Shown here: positions 15,453 to 24,696 of the stretch, one piece after another
Layout of the letters: each line of letters begins with the position of its first letter
Position numbering within the stretch: the stretch's first letter is position 1
Assembly: GCF_018531465.1 (NCBI RefSeq)
Contig: NZ_JAHDTF010000045.1
Coordinates: 1-64,000 of the forward strand
DNA length: 64,000 bases
From: Sphaerisporangium fuscum
Lineage (GTDB): Bacteria; Actinomycetota; Actinomycetes; Streptosporangiales; Streptosporangiaceae
Direction: 5' to 3'
Program-made: the position numbers and the translations under genes
Notes under the pieces: generated by a model
Databases searched by the model: none
What the model saw: only the letters and a program-made list of their open reading frames with translations
What the model was told of the DNA's origin: nothing

Positions 15453-16427
15453 GTGATCACCCTGCGTCCCCGCCGCGGCGGGCGGTCCGTCCTGGCTGCC
15501 TTCCTCTCGCTCGTCGTCGCCCTGGCGCTCGCCGTCGCCGCGCCGGCCGCCCCGGTCTGGGCGGCCGGCCGGCACAGCGGTGAGCTGGGGTCGGCGTCGA
15601 ACCCCGACTGGATGAGCGGGCTCCCCGACGGCGCGAGCCTGGCCGGCCTGTCGATCCCGGGCACGCACGACACCATGGCCTACCAGGCGTCCATCGTCTC
15701 GCTCACCCAGGAGAGTCCGCTGCCCGTCCAGCTCCAGGCGGGGGTGCGGATGCTCGACATCCGCACCCGGCACTACCGTGACGCCTTCCCGATCCACCAC
15801 GGCGCCGAGTACCTGCACGCCAACTTCACCGACGTGGTGCGTGCGGTGGCCGCCTTCCTGGCCGCCCATCCCAGGGAGTCGGTACTGATGCGGTTGAAGG
15901 AGGAGCACACGCCCGCCGAGAACACGCGCACCTACGAGCAGACGCTGAACTGGTACATCAACGACAACCCGGACACGCGGGACCTGCTGCGCGACCACCT
16001 GTGGCGGCCGCCCGCCGGCTACGACGGCCGCATTCCCACGCTGGGGGAGACCCGGGGGCGCGTCGTCATCCTGCAGGACTTCGGCAGCGGCAACGCCTAC
16101 GGCCCGCGCTGGAGCGGCGACCGCATGGACGTCCAGGACGACTACCAGCTCGCCACGCTCTTCCACATCCCGCAGAAGTGGAACGCCGCCCGCACCCAAT
16201 TCGAGCAGGCCAACCCCGGCACCCCCGGCATCCTCTACGTCAACCACCTCAGCGCCTCCGGCGGAGCGCTGCCCAAGTCGATCGCCTACGGCGCGCTCGG
16301 CGTCACGGGGATGAACGAGCGGGCGCTGACCTATCTGGCCGCGGGCAACGTGCGCAGGACCGGCGTGGTGGTGGCCGACTTCCCCGGCCCCGACCTGGTG
16401 AACACGATCATCGCCCACAACTCCTAA
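15453..16427 (+). CDS. Secreted phosphatidylinositol-specific phospholipase C
   Basis: 324 residues from GTG 15453, with GGAGG at 15444-15448. The signal peptide is basic (R-P-R-R-G-G-R) followed by a hydrophobic stretch and A-P-V-W-A-A near residue 38. The X domain shows H72 in S-I-P-G-T-H-D-T-M-A-Y and a second His in F-P-I-H-H-G-A-E-Y (115/116), the acid/base pair of bacterial PI-PLC. M-L-D-I-R-T-R and G-R-V-V-I-L-Q-D-F follow, as expected. It cleaves the head group of phosphatidylinositol outside the cell. Length matches the 300-330 residue bacterial family. It stands alone. Confidence 0.9.
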   Translation: MITLRPRRGGRSVLAAFLSLVVALALAVAAPAAPVWAAGRHSGELGSASNPDWMSGLPDGASLAGLSIPGTHDTMAYQASIVSLTQESPLPVQLQAGVRMLDIRTRHYRDAFPIHHGAEYLHANFTDVVRAVAAFLAAHPRESVLMRLKEEHTPAENTRTYEQTLNWYINDNPDTRDLLRDHLWRPPAGYDGRIPTLGETRGRVVILQDFGSGNAYGPRWSGDRMDVQDDYQLATLFHIPQKWNAARTQFEQANPGTPGILYVNHLSASGGALPKSIAYGALGVTGMNERALTYLAAGNVRRTGVVVADFPGPDLVNTIIAHNS

Positions 16428-16483
16428 CACCCCTCGTCGGCGGAGCCGGCAACGGCTGCAGGAGCCACCACATCGTTCGGCGG

Positions 16484-18605
16484 TCAGGGGGAGATCTCGG
16501 CGGTGGCGGTCAGGACCGCGCGGCCGAGGATGTGGCCGGCGATGGTGAAGCCGCGCCGCCGCGCCGAGGAGCGCGCCGACCTTCCAGCGAAGCGCGAACA
16601 GGAACTTCACCAGCCGGGGTTGCTTGTCGAGTCCGCCGGCGGTCCGCATCGCCGTGAGCATCTTCGGGAAGTCGTCGGGCCCGGCCCCGGGGGTGCGGAA
16701 CGACCACACGTCCTCCACCGAGAAGTCACGCGTGAGTTCGTGGATGCGCCACGGGCGCGAGGCGTGCGCGGCGACCACGATCCGCTCGGCGTCCAGCCAG
16801 GTGGCGTACTCGTCGAGGTCCACCGCTTCGATCGCCTCTGTGAAGGACAGGCCGCGGGCGTGGGCGGCGTCCGCCTGCTCGACCACGTGGGTGAGGTAGC
16901 CGCGCACCGCGCGGATCCCGTCGGGGTCGGTGACCGGGCCGTGGCCGGGGACGATGGTGTCCGCGCCGGTGGCGATCATCTCGTCGCAGGCGGCGATCCA
17001 GTTGGCGATCGGGCCGCTCCACACGATCGGGGTGCAGCCGACGAACAGCAGGTCGCCCGCGAAGAGCACGCCCGCGTCCGGCACGTGGACGACGGAGTCG
17101 GCGGCGGTGTGGGCGGGGCCCAGGTTCATCACGCGCACCTCGCGGCCGCCGATGTCCAGGGTGAGCTCCCCCTCATAGGTCAGGTCGGGCAGCCGCAGGC
17201 GGATGCCGCTGAAGTCGAAGGCGCCGAAGCGTTCGCGGAAGTAGGGGGTCGCCGGGCCGATGTCCATGACCTGGGTGGCGGTCAGCATCTCGGGGGGCAT
17301 CTCGTGCCGCATCTCCGCGCAGGTGGCCGCGGCGGAGATGATCTGGACGTGGTCGCCCAGCAGCTGGTTGCCGTGGGTGTGGTCGCCGTTGGAGTGGGTG
17401 ATGGCGGCGTGGGTGAGCGGGTGCCGGTCAGTGATCCCGCGCATGGCGCCGAGCATCTCGGCGGTCAACGGCAGGTCGAACAGGGTGTCGACCAGGAGGG
17501 AGGCGCCCTCGCCCGCGACCAGTCCCGCGTTGCTCCAGCCGTACCCGCCGTCGGGCAGCAGCCAGGCCCACACGCCCGCGCCGATCTCGTGCAGACCTCG
17601 GGTGTAGGGCAGTTTCGACGGGGCGCGGTTCACGCGCGGGCGCGGAGGCCGCCGGTCGGGGTCGTGCCGGGGCGTCAGTGGGTACGGCGCAGCGGACGCG
17701 CGGACGCTCTGGCGGGTACGGCCCAGCCCCTCGACCGTCAGCTCGACGACGTCCCCGTCCCGCAACCAGCCGGGGAACGCGGCCGGAGCGGCGAGGGACA
17801 GGTGCTCGATGAGGCAGCACCCGGGCACCGTGCCCGAGCCGAACACGTCACCGGGCACCAGGTCCACCCCCCGCGAGGCGTAGGAGATGACCTCGCCGAA
17901 GCTCCAGTCCATGGCGTTGGTACGGCCCGAGCCGATGATCTCACCGTTGACGGTGGCCTCGACCCGCAGGGCGAGCCTGCCCTCGCGGCGGTAGGAGCGG
18001 AGCTCCTCCGGGGTGACCAGGAAGGGGCCCAGCGTGGTCGCGCCGTCCTTGCCCTTGGCCTGCCCGATCGCCAGTGGAGTTTCGCGTAGTTGCAGGTCGC
18101 GCGCCGACCAGTCGTTGTAGATGGTGTAGCCGATGATGTGCTCCTCGGCCTGCTCCGGCGTGAGATCCCGCCCGCCGGGTCCGATGACCGCGGCGATCTC
18201 CAGCTCGAAGTCGAACCAGGCGCTGCCCGGCGAGATCGTCACATCGTCGTTCGGGCCCACGATGGTCGAGGGGGAGGCGAAGTAGAAGGCCGGGATCCGG
18301 TACCAGGCGTCTGGGAGCGTGCGGGGCTGCCCGGCGGCCTGCCGGCAGTTGCGGATGTGGTCCAGGAAGCACAGGCAGTCGCGGACCGAGGGCGGGCGCG
18401 GAATCGGCGCACGCAGGCTGGCCTCGGCCAGCGGAACCGCCTGCGCCACCGACGCCAGCGCCGCTTCCCCTGCGGCACGCAGCTCCTCCGCGCCACGGCC
18501 GATGAGCTCGATCAGGCTGAGGCCCGGCGCGACGGGATGGATCAGGTCCTCTCCGATCACCCCGACGCGGTCTCCGGTGTCCGTCGCGTAGGTCACCCAG
18601 CGCAT
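16484..18605 (-). CDS. FAH hydrolase + MBL hydrolase + truncated DUF2867 in one frame
   Basis: From ATG 18605 one frame encodes three modules. Residues 1-310 are a fumarylacetoacetate-hydrolase-like enzyme (F-D-F-E-L-E-I-A-A-V-I-G and G-Y-T-I-Y-N-D-W-S-A-R-D). After a basic linker come about 290 residues of a metallo-beta-lactamase fold (T-H-S-N-G-D-H-T-H-G-N, L-G-P-A-H-T-A-A-D-S, F-A-G-D-L-L-F, P-G-H-G-P-V). It then passes abruptly into A-S-R-P-W-R-I-H-E-L-T-R-D-F, the start of a DUF2867 domain, of which about 75 residues remain. In a GCG run near 16555-16565 a one-base shift is needed to reach a natural-looking tail ending at TGA 16486-16484. Without the shift the frame runs on antisense through the PI-PLC gene to 15372. 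The FAH and MBL parts look functional; the 3' end looks like a deletion scar. A TetR gene is divergent. Confidence 0.7.
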
Positions 18606-18620
18606 GAGAACTTCCCATCT

Positions 18621-18638
18621 CTATGTTGGTCAACATAG
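18621..18638. promoter_or_regulatory. TetR operator between FAH-MBL and TetR genes
   Basis: CTATGTTG (18621-18628) and CAACATAG (18631-18638) are exact inverses around GT. The site lies 15 bp upstream of the FAH start and about 56 bp upstream of the TetR start, so one repressor could control both divergent promoters. Confidence 0.7.
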
Positions 18639-18693
18639 GCTATATCGTCCAGCATTTGCACTGCCATCCGGCATACCTGGTTTGATGGTCCGC

Positions 18694-19254
18694 ATGGCCA
18701 CGCGACGTATCCAGAGGACCGAGGAGAGCCGGCAGCTGCTGGTGACGGCCGCCGCCGAGCTCTTCGCCGAGAAGGGATACCGGCAGACGAGCTTCATCGA
18801 CATCGCCGAGAAGGCCGACATCAGCCGCGGCTCCATCCCCTGGCACTTCGGCAACAAACTGGGCCTGCTGCAAGCGGTGCTCGACGACCAGCTCCACGCC
18901 GTGCTGACCACGTTCGGGGAGCCCTCCGGCGACCCGCTCGACCAGGTCATGGGCTTCATCCGCCTACCTGCCACGCGCTTGTTCATCACCCTGCTCGCCG
19001 AGGCGGTGGAGGTCGACTCGCCGATCCGCGAGCACTACGCGCGGCTCCACGCGGCGCTCCGGCAGGGGGCACAGGCCCGGATACCCCCGGAGGCGCTGCC
19101 CGCGGGAACCACCCGGGAGGCGTTCACGGTCCTGCTGGTGGGGACCATCATCGGGGTCCACGCCCAGTGGCGGGTCGCCCCCGAGGCGGTGGACCTCGAC
19201 GCCGTCCAGGCCACGATCCGCGCCCTGCTGCCGGCCGGGCTGGGCGAAGCCTGA
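18694..19254 (+). CDS. TetR-family regulator, likely of the FAH-MBL gene
   Basis: 186 residues from ATG 18694 (ATG 18685 also possible). The N-terminal HTH reads L-V-T-A-A-A-E-L-F-A-E-K-G-Y-R-Q-T-S, then I-S-R-G-S-I-P-W-H-F-G-N-K, a standard TetR DNA-reading helix with the 'WHF' turn. The C-terminal ligand domain is all-helical. It is divergent from the FAH-MBL gene and has an 18-bp dyad between them. The ligand is probably a substrate or product of the hydrolase. Confidence 0.88.
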   Translation: MATRRIQRTEESRQLLVTAAAELFAEKGYRQTSFIDIAEKADISRGSIPWHFGNKLGLLQAVLDDQLHAVLTTFGEPSGDPLDQVMGFIRLPATRLFITLLAEAVEVDSPIREHYARLHAALRQGAQARIPPEALPAGTTREAFTVLLVGTIIGVHAQWRVAPEAVDLDAVQATIRALLPAGLGEA

Positions 19255-19361
19255 CGCGCCGCGCTCGGGACGGCCGGCACTCGTACCCTTGACGCTCGGC
19301 CCCCGCCGCCCAGGACGCGGAGCCGGGCGATGGCGCGGCGAGGTCTGTGGGCGGTGGGCGG

Positions 19362-19493
19362 ATGTTGGACGAGAAGTGCCGGACGTGCGGCCGTGCGCTG
19401 CCGCGTGGTACCGGCGGGCCGGGGCGCGCCTCGCTGTACTGCTCGGCCGCCTGCCGCCAGAAGGCCTACCGCGCTGGAAGCGGTCGTCGATGA
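19362..19493 (+). CDS. Small zinc-ribbon protein (43 aa), possibly truncated
   Basis: From ATG 19362 with GGCGG just upstream: C-R-T-C-G-R-A-L then L-Y-C-S-A-A-C-R-Q-K-A-Y-R. Two C-x2-4-C pairs make a treble-clef-like zinc site. In actinomycetes this motif often heads longer coiled-coil proteins of mobile elements. Here it stops at 19491-19493 just where Tn3 transposase homology begins in another frame, so it may be a truncated N-terminus instead of a complete gene. Confidence 0.4.
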   Translation: MLDEKCRTCGRALPRGTGGPGRASLYCSAACRQKAYRAGSGRR

Positions 19494-20175
19494 GAATGGG
19501 ATCATCGAGCGGGCCTCCTATGAGCTGTGCGTGATCGTGTCGCTGAAGAACGCGCTGCGCCGCCGCGAGATCTACGTGACCGGTGCCCGCCGCTGGCGCA
19601 ACCCCGAGGAGGACCTGCCGTCCGACTTCGAGGACAACCGCGACGTCCACTACGGCGACCTGCGTCAGCCACTGAAAGCCAGCGTGTTCATCGCCACGCT
19701 GCAGGAGGCCATGCGCGCGGCGATGACAGCGTGCGGGGAGGCGGTGTCGCGCAACAGTCCGGCGGGACGAAGGTCAAGACCCACCGCGGCGAGCCGCGCT
19801 GGCACATCCCCGGCCTGGGCAAGCTCAAGGTCCCTGAGAACCTGCGCGCGCTGCACACCGAAGTCGCCGCCCGCTGGGGCATCATCGACCTGCTGGACTT
19901 CCTGAAGGAGTCCGACTTCGTCACCGACTTCACCGACGCCTTCACCACGGTCGCGACCCGCGAGGCGACCCGCGCGAGGTGATCCGCAAACGCCTGCTGT
20001 TGGTCCTGTACGCGCTCGGCACCAACGTGGGGATCAAACGCGTCGCCGACGGCGGCCGCCACGGCGAGACCGAGGCTGCCCCGCGCGCGACCCGGCATCT
20101 GTTCGTCAACCGCGACAATCTGCGCGCGGCGATCGCCACGCTGGTGAACGCCACCTTGAAGATGCGGGACCCGGC
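19475..20175 (+). pseudogene. Tn3-family transposase, central part, multiply frameshifted
   Basis: Three frames carry successive pieces: A-S-Y-E-L-C-V-I-V-S-L-K-N-A-L-R-R-R-E-I and R-R-W-R-N-P-E-E-D-L-P; then L-R-A-L-H-T-E-V-A-A-R-W-G-I-I-D-L-L; then L-L-L-V-L-Y-A-L-G-T-N-V-G-I-K-R-V-A. These are consecutive blocks of the DDE_Tnp_Tn3 transposase. At least two frameshifts and missing ends make it inactive. No inverted repeat is found next to it. Confidence 0.7.
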
Positions 20176-20372
20176 CCGGGAAACCGTCCAATCCCGACAT
20201 CCCCAAGACCGAAGACCTATAGATCACCTGACGGCAGAGGACATGCTCGAAAGTGGAAGGCCACATCCGTGGACAGGCGCGGATCCAGTAGAGCACATCA
20301 GCCGACGGCACCTGGCCGGCGGCACGGTCCCCGCGCCCTCTCCCCGTCCGCTCAGTCCTGGCGGCTCACGAT
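20176..20372. other. No recognisable gene between Tn3 fragment and NmrA terminator
   Basis: About 200 bp, no coding homology, no repeat. It marks the right edge of the Tn3 remnant. Confidence 0.3.
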
Positions 20373-20412
20373 TGGTCGGGCGGATCCGGTTTTCGTGGCT
20401 CCTGCCCGACCA
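20373..20412 (-). terminator. Terminator-like hairpin after the NmrA-type gene
   Basis: TGGTCGGGC (20373-20381) pairs exactly with GCCCGACCA (20404-20412) across a 22-nt loop. It begins 19 nt beyond the minus-strand stop at 20432. Confidence 0.5.
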
Positions 20413-20431
20413 TCGTGTCTGCCCGGTCCCG

Positions 20432-21277
20432 TCAGGCGGCCTCGAAGTCGGCTCGGTGGTCGGCGGCCCACTCTGCCAGGGCGCGGCCCGGCCGCCCGGT
20501 CACCACGGTGACGGGACGCGGGACGTCGGGGACGGTGAGGGTGTCGTGCCAGTAGTCGAGCAGCATCTTCATCACCGGCTCGGGGATGAACTGCGCGGTC
20601 TCGGCGCGGAACTCCTCGGGCGTGATCTCCACCAGCGGGATCTCCCGCCCCAGTGCCTCGCCGATGATCGCCACCTGCTCGGAGCGGGTCAGGGCTTGCG
20701 GGCCGGTGAGCGGGATCACCTCACCCAGATGCTCGTCGGACAGCAGGGTCTCGGCGGCGGCCTCGGCGACGTCGTACTCGTGGATCGGGGCCTGTGCCGA
20801 TGCAAGGTACGGCGCCCGGATCGGTGCGCCGGAGCGGATCTGCCAGGCCCAGGAGAGCAGGTTATTGGCGAAGGTGCCCGGCCGCAGGATCGTCCAGGCA
20901 TCGGTGCGGCCGGTCACGACGGCCTCGACCGCGCTGTGGTGAAGCTGGCTCGCCGACCCGTGGTCACGCGGGAACTCCTTCGCGGCGGCGAGGGAGGACA
21001 GTACGGTGAAGCGGTGGACGCCATGCGCGATGGCCGCGGTGACGAACGCCTCGACGCCCTGAGCGGGGAAGACGAAGGCGCGATCGACACCGTCGAACAC
21101 CTGCGACCCGAGCGTGGTGGCGTCGGCCAGATCGCCGGCGACGACCTCGACCGCGGCCGGCAGGTCCGCGTCATCGGGCTTGCGGGTCAGCGCACGTACG
21201 GCGGCGCCGCGGGAGAGCAGGGTCGTGACGAGGTGACGGCCGACAGCGCCGGTCGCGCCGGTGACAAGGATGGTCAA
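20432..21277 (-). CDS. NmrA/atypical SDR NAD(P)-binding protein
   Basis: 281 residues. Starts M-T-I-L-V-T-G-A-T-G-A-V-G-R, the Rossmann GATGxxGR motif of atypical short-chain reductases. S-S-L-A-A-A and W-T-I-L-R-P-G-T-F-A-N-N follow; the YxxxK catalytic pair is not evident, as in NmrA-like redox sensors and NAD(P)H:quinone reductase homologues. The upstream region (21278-21340) contains CCTAAGG and CCTAGG-type dyads suggestive of a regulator site. Role probably detoxification or redox sensing. Confidence 0.88.
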   Translation of the reverse strand: MTILVTGATGAVGRHLVTTLLSRGAAVRALTRKPDDADLPAAVEVVAGDLADATTLGSQVFDGVDRAFVFPAQGVEAFVTAAIAHGVHRFTVLSSLAAAKEFPRDHGSASQLHHSAVEAVVTGRTDAWTILRPGTFANNLLSWAWQIRSGAPIRAPYLASAQAPIHEYDVAEAAAETLLSDEHLGEVIPLTGPQALTRSEQVAIIGEALGREIPLVEITPEEFRAETAQFIPEPVMKMLLDYWHDTLTVPDVPRPVTVVTGRPGRALAEWAADHRADFEAA

Positions 21278-21620
21278 GATGGCTCACCTTAGGTAAGTAG
21301 TGCCGGTCGGTCCGGCTTGAACTCCAACCTAGGGACGGTTTAGGTCATTTTCTGCCCGCATTTCGGCTAGCTTCGGGAGAGTCGTTCTGCCCGGTGTCCT
21401 GCTTGAACAGGTACTCGGCGCGTTCGTACGACAGGCGGCTTTGTCTCCCGGGCGAAATTCACCGTGAAAGCCCGAGGTTAGAGCCGTCTCGCGCGTGTCG
21501 ATCCGGTCCAGCAGGTGCCTGCCGGGGTCCTGTCCGGTCATGTGGGACGTCAGGGCGGACTGGAGGTGCCGGTCACACGATGCCGACCGGTGGTGAGTCC
21601 TGGAGCGCTCGGGAGCCTGG
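21278..21620. other. No recognisable gene
   Basis: Between the NmrA start and the sulfatase terminator. Minus strand 21440-21345 reads Y-E-R-A-E-Y-L-F-K-Q-D-T-G-Q, protein-like but unassigned. Nothing else seen. Confidence 0.3.
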
Positions 21621-21652
21621 AGAAGGGGACAGAGAAGATCCTGTCCCCTTCT
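21621..21652 (-). terminator. Strong hairpin terminator after the sulfatase gene
   Basis: AGAAGGGGACAG (21621-21632) and CTGTCCCCTTCT (21641-21652) form a perfect 12-bp stem with an 8-nt loop, starting 20 nt past the sulfatase stop. No U tract, as is common in actinomycetes. Confidence 0.7.
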
Positions 21653-21672
21653 AGCAACCGGCGAGGGTCCCG

Positions 21673-23244
21673 CTACTGCGGCGGGTTCTCCTCCGCGTCA
21701 CGCAAGGCCTGGCCGGAGGTGTTCTTCAGGTTGGCCACCCAGGCGTCGAGCCGCTGCTTGAGCGTCTGGCTGGCACTGCTGTAGGAGTTGTCGAGTTGGT
21801 AGGGGTCCACGGACAGGTCGTACAGCTCATGCTCGCCCGTGTCGTAGGCGACGTAGTTCAACGGACCGTGCGTGCCGAGCGTGTTGGGCTTGGCTCGCAG
21901 GCCGGCGTAGACGGGCGCTCCCCCGGTGGCCAGCGCCTGCGCATCACCCGGATCCTGCGGTTCCAACAGGTTGTTCTGGGTATTCGTGTTGAGAGTGGTG
22001 GGCCCGGCGTGCTCGTTCAGGAAGGCGAGACGCCACCGCGACGGCGTGACCCCCTTGAGGAACGGTACGAGTGACCGGCCGTCGACGAAGCTGGGCGGTG
22101 TCACCCCGGCGAGTTCGGCGAAGGTCGGCGCTAGGTCGATGTTGAGGGTGAAGGAGTTGACAATCTCTCCGGCGGGAACGCCGGGCCCTCTGATGACCAG
22201 CGGGATATTGAGGTCTTCCTCGTAGGCAGTGTTCTTGCCGGAGTTCAGCCGGTGCTGTCCCTGGTGGAAACCGTTGTCGGAGGTGAAGACGATGTAGGTG
22301 TTGTCGAGCGCACCCTGTGTCCGCAGGGTGTCGATGGTGTCCTGGACAAGGTCAGTGACCGATCGAAGTGACTCCCTGCGCTTCTCGTACAGGGCGTCGA
22401 TGTTGTCTATCTGGGTCTGTGTGAGCTTGGCCTTGTTCCGTATCCAGGCTGGCTTGTCGCTTACGTCGTCTTCGTTGAACGACGGAGTTCGCGGAGCCTT
22501 GGCGCCGGCGTAGATGCCGTCGTAGCGGGGCGGCGGGGTCGCCGGCCCGTGGGGAATGTAAGGAGCGACGTAGGTGAAGAAGGGCTTGTTCGGGTAGTTG
22601 GTGGTGGTGTTCTTGATGAAGGTTGTTAACTTGCGCGAGATCACGTCGACCCCGTAGTCCGACGGTGCGCTGCCGTAATGGACGGTCGTGCCGTTGTCGT
22701 TGACGTCGTAGTCGTACTCGGAGTAGGGGCTTCCGCCGTTGGGGCTGAACCAACGGGTCCATCCGGGTGGGATATAGGTGCTGCTCGGCGCTCCGTGGGG
22801 ATAGCCGTTCAGGTACTTGCCGAAGAACCCCGTCCGGTACCCGGCGCTCTGGAGCCACGTCGCGATCGTCGAATTCTCCAGCCCCTTGTTGTACACGGAC
22901 TCGAATCCACCGCCGCTGGCAGCATCGTTCGTAAAGATCCCCGTGTTGTGGGCGAACTGCCCGCGCAGCGTCGACGTTCGCGACGGGCAGCAGAGGGAAA
23001 GCTCGACGAACTGCTTGTTAAATGTGGTCCCCTGGCTGGTCAGGAGCGTCTGGAGCCCGGCGTCCTTGCCGAAGACGTCTTCGTTGAGATCGTCGGTCAG
23101 AATGAAGACGATGTTGGGTCGCGTCGTCGCCGCCAACACCGGCGAACCCTCGAATCTCAGACCCGTGTAGACGGCGCTCGCGAGCAGGATGAGCAGGGTC
23201 AACGAGAGCGTCAATCTCCGACGATGTGCCGTGTACGATTTCAC
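21673..23244 (-). CDS. Secreted sulfatase (arylsulfatase / GlcNAc-6-sulfatase type)
   Basis: 523 residues. The N-terminus is basic then hydrophobic (L-T-L-S-L-T-L-L-I-L-L-A-S-A), a signal peptide or anchor. The catalytic core shows the calcium-binding I-L-T-D-D-L-N, the sulfatase signature C85-C-P-S-R89 where C85 would become formylglycine, G-K-Y-L-N-G and the second Ca ligand segment F-T-S-D-N-G-F-H. It hydrolyses sulfate esters outside the cell. The Cys-type site needs a formylglycine-generating enzyme, not encoded here. Codon use is less GC-biased than its neighbours, which may indicate acquisition. It stands alone with its own terminator. Confidence 0.92.
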   Translation of the reverse strand: MKSYTAHRRRLTLSLTLLILLASAVYTGLRFEGSPVLAATTRPNIVFILTDDLNEDVFGKDAGLQTLLTSQGTTFNKQFVELSLCCPSRTSTLRGQFAHNTGIFTNDAASGGGFESVYNKGLENSTIATWLQSAGYRTGFFGKYLNGYPHGAPSSTYIPPGWTRWFSPNGGSPYSEYDYDVNDNGTTVHYGSAPSDYGVDVISRKLTTFIKNTTTNYPNKPFFTYVAPYIPHGPATPPPRYDGIYAGAKAPRTPSFNEDDVSDKPAWIRNKAKLTQTQIDNIDALYEKRRESLRSVTDLVQDTIDTLRTQGALDNTYIVFTSDNGFHQGQHRLNSGKNTAYEEDLNIPLVIRGPGVPAGEIVNSFTLNIDLAPTFAELAGVTPPSFVDGRSLVPFLKGVTPSRWRLAFLNEHAGPTTLNTNTQNNLLEPQDPGDAQALATGGAPVYAGLRAKPNTLGTHGPLNYVAYDTGEHELYDLSVDPYQLDNSYSSASQTLKQRLDAWVANLKNTSGQALRDAEENPPQ

Positions 23245-23703
23245 ACCTGCGCCTTTCTTCCTGTGCTTTCAGATTTATTGCCGTGTGTCCTCGCACTTGT
23301 CTCGGCGCATCACCCCCTTGCCGGGTATCGGCAAACCGCCGGGTTCGTCACCTCTGGTGGTGGTCTCCACAGTGCTCACCCCGGAGGTAGACAGCCCCGA
23401 TGCCCGCCGATGCGGCAGACATCGCGAGACAGGGATACGGTGGCGGCGCACGCGGTGGTATGCCGTGCGCGACGCGGGATGGGTCCATCCAGGACGGCAC
23501 GTCGGCCGCATGCAGGCATGCGCCGCGGCTGGTGACGCCTGGGCTGGGTGAGGGTTGGAGAGTGTCAGCGGGCCGATGCCGAGCGACACAGGGCACTGCT
23601 CACCCGTGCCAGATCGATGTGCCGCCGCACGATGGCGTGGAACTCGAATCCACAGCGGGCGTACGGCGTCATGGGTTTATCGAACTCATAAAATCCCTAT
23701 AAG
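23245..23703. other. Sulfatase upstream region; no gene
   Basis: About 460 bp without recognisable coding. ATCCCTA (23693-23699) and TAGGGAT (23709-23715) form an inverted repeat at its far end, at the edge of the insertion-sequence fragment. Confidence 0.35.
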
Positions 23704-23935
23704 TCAAGTAGGGATGGAATTCGGCATATGTGGGTGCCATGTTGCTGCCGTGGCTCGTCTGCCGGACTTTCCCCGGGTGACAGACGGCTGGCCAGATGGG
23801 GGCTGCTCGCCTTGGCGGCGCGCCCGGTCGGCTCGCGCAGTGCCTCGGGCCGCATCACGATGCCCTTGCCGTCCACGGACAGGGCCCACCACTCGGGTTC
23901 GCGCCACCAGCCCCAAAGACATCCCAGGAGCTTAG
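23704..23935 (-). pseudogene. ISKra4-family transposase, internal fragment
   Basis: Reads W-A-L-S-V-D-G-K-G-I-V-M-R-P-E-A-L-R-E, then A-S-R-L-S-P-G-E, which closely follows the ISKra4 transposase block containing the first catalytic Asp ('D-G-K-G-I-V-M-R'). Only about 70 residues remain with no start or ends. Confidence 0.65.
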
Positions 23936-24079
23936 GTGTCAAGCGGCGAGCGGTTTGGTGTGGTGTAACCAAGTGGTTGTTTCGTTGTAGAGAGTGTCGG
24001 TCTTCAGGGGGTTCCCGTAGTACTCGCGGAAAATCGGGCGGATATAGCCCGATAGGCTCCTGAGCCGGGGATCTTCGGA

Positions 24080-24270
24080 CTCTGGCAGGAGGCGGCCGGT
24101 TGGCGACGCGGGTGTTCGCGGACCAGGAACTGGAGGCCCTGCGGAGGTTCCCTGAGATCGGCCGGGAGGAGCTGTTTCGGTTCTTCACGTTGCCCCCGGC
24201 GGACGTGGCGTTCATCGCTCCCGGTCGTGGCCGGGGACCGGCGGACCGGCTGGGGCGCATGCCGCCATAG
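24080..24270 (+). pseudogene. Tn3-family transposase, N-terminal fragment (DUF4158)
   Basis: Reads R-V-F-A-D-Q-E-L-E-A-L-R-R-F-P-E-I, then E-L-F-R-F-F-T-L-P-P-A-D-V-A-F, then G-R-G-P-A-D-R-L-G, and stops. This is the start domain of Tn3 transposases. The upstream 23936-24079 shows nothing. Confidence 0.7.
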
Positions 24271-24330
24271 GTGACGAGCTCTATGATCAGTTTCGTCCTG
24301 ATCGTTGAGATTCGGAGAGATGTCAATCTC

Positions 24331-24696
24331 ATGCGCCGCGCCATGGTCCTTCTGGGGGGCGTCGCCCTCGCCATCGGCGCGTTCGTCCTCTTCTACCGGG
24401 GCCCGGGACAACCGTTCATCCGCGGCTACGTGAGCGACGTCGGCGCCACCATGCTGGTCTACGCGTTCTTGGGGCTGTTGTGGCGCACCACCGCCGCGCG
24501 CCGCACCCTGGCCACGGCCGCGATCGCCGCCGCCGTCGAGTGCTATCAAATAGTCGGCATGACCCCGCCGGGCATCGGCGGTGTCCTGGTCGGCGCGTTC
24601 CCCGACCCATGGGACCTGGTCGCCTATGCCATCGGTGTGGTCGTGGCCCTGGCCTGGGAACGCCGATTGGTCCGATCCGATGATCAGACCGGCTGA
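24331..24696 (+). CDS. DUF2809 small membrane protein
   Basis: 121 residues, four hydrophobic helices. M-R-R-A-M-V-L-L-G-G-V-A-L-A-I-G, the Y-V-S-D-V-G-A-T-M-L-V-Y loop-helix, V-E-C-Y-Q-I-V-G and a terminal D-L-V-A-Y-A-I-G-V match the DUF2809 family of unknown function. The start at 24331 follows GGAGA by about 11 nt; longer in-frame starts at 24271/24283 overlap the transposase remnant and are less likely. Confidence 0.75.
   Translation: MRRAMVLLGGVALAIGAFVLFYRGPGQPFIRGYVSDVGATMLVYAFLGLLWRTTAARRTLATAAIAAAVECYQIVGMTPPGIGGVLVGAFPDPWDLVAYAIGVVVALAWERRLVRSDDQTG

Noticed and set aside
15372..16483. Extension of the FAH-MBL reading frame antisense across the PI-PLC gene
   Set aside because: The extension is Arg/Gly/Val-rich without any fold and exactly mirrors the PI-PLC codons; PI-PLC has a signal peptide, ribosome-binding site and catalytic His.
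23600..23700. tRNA-like sequence (GGxACTCGAATCCxC)
   Set aside because: A T-arm-like string is present, but no acceptor or anticodon stem can be folded around it.
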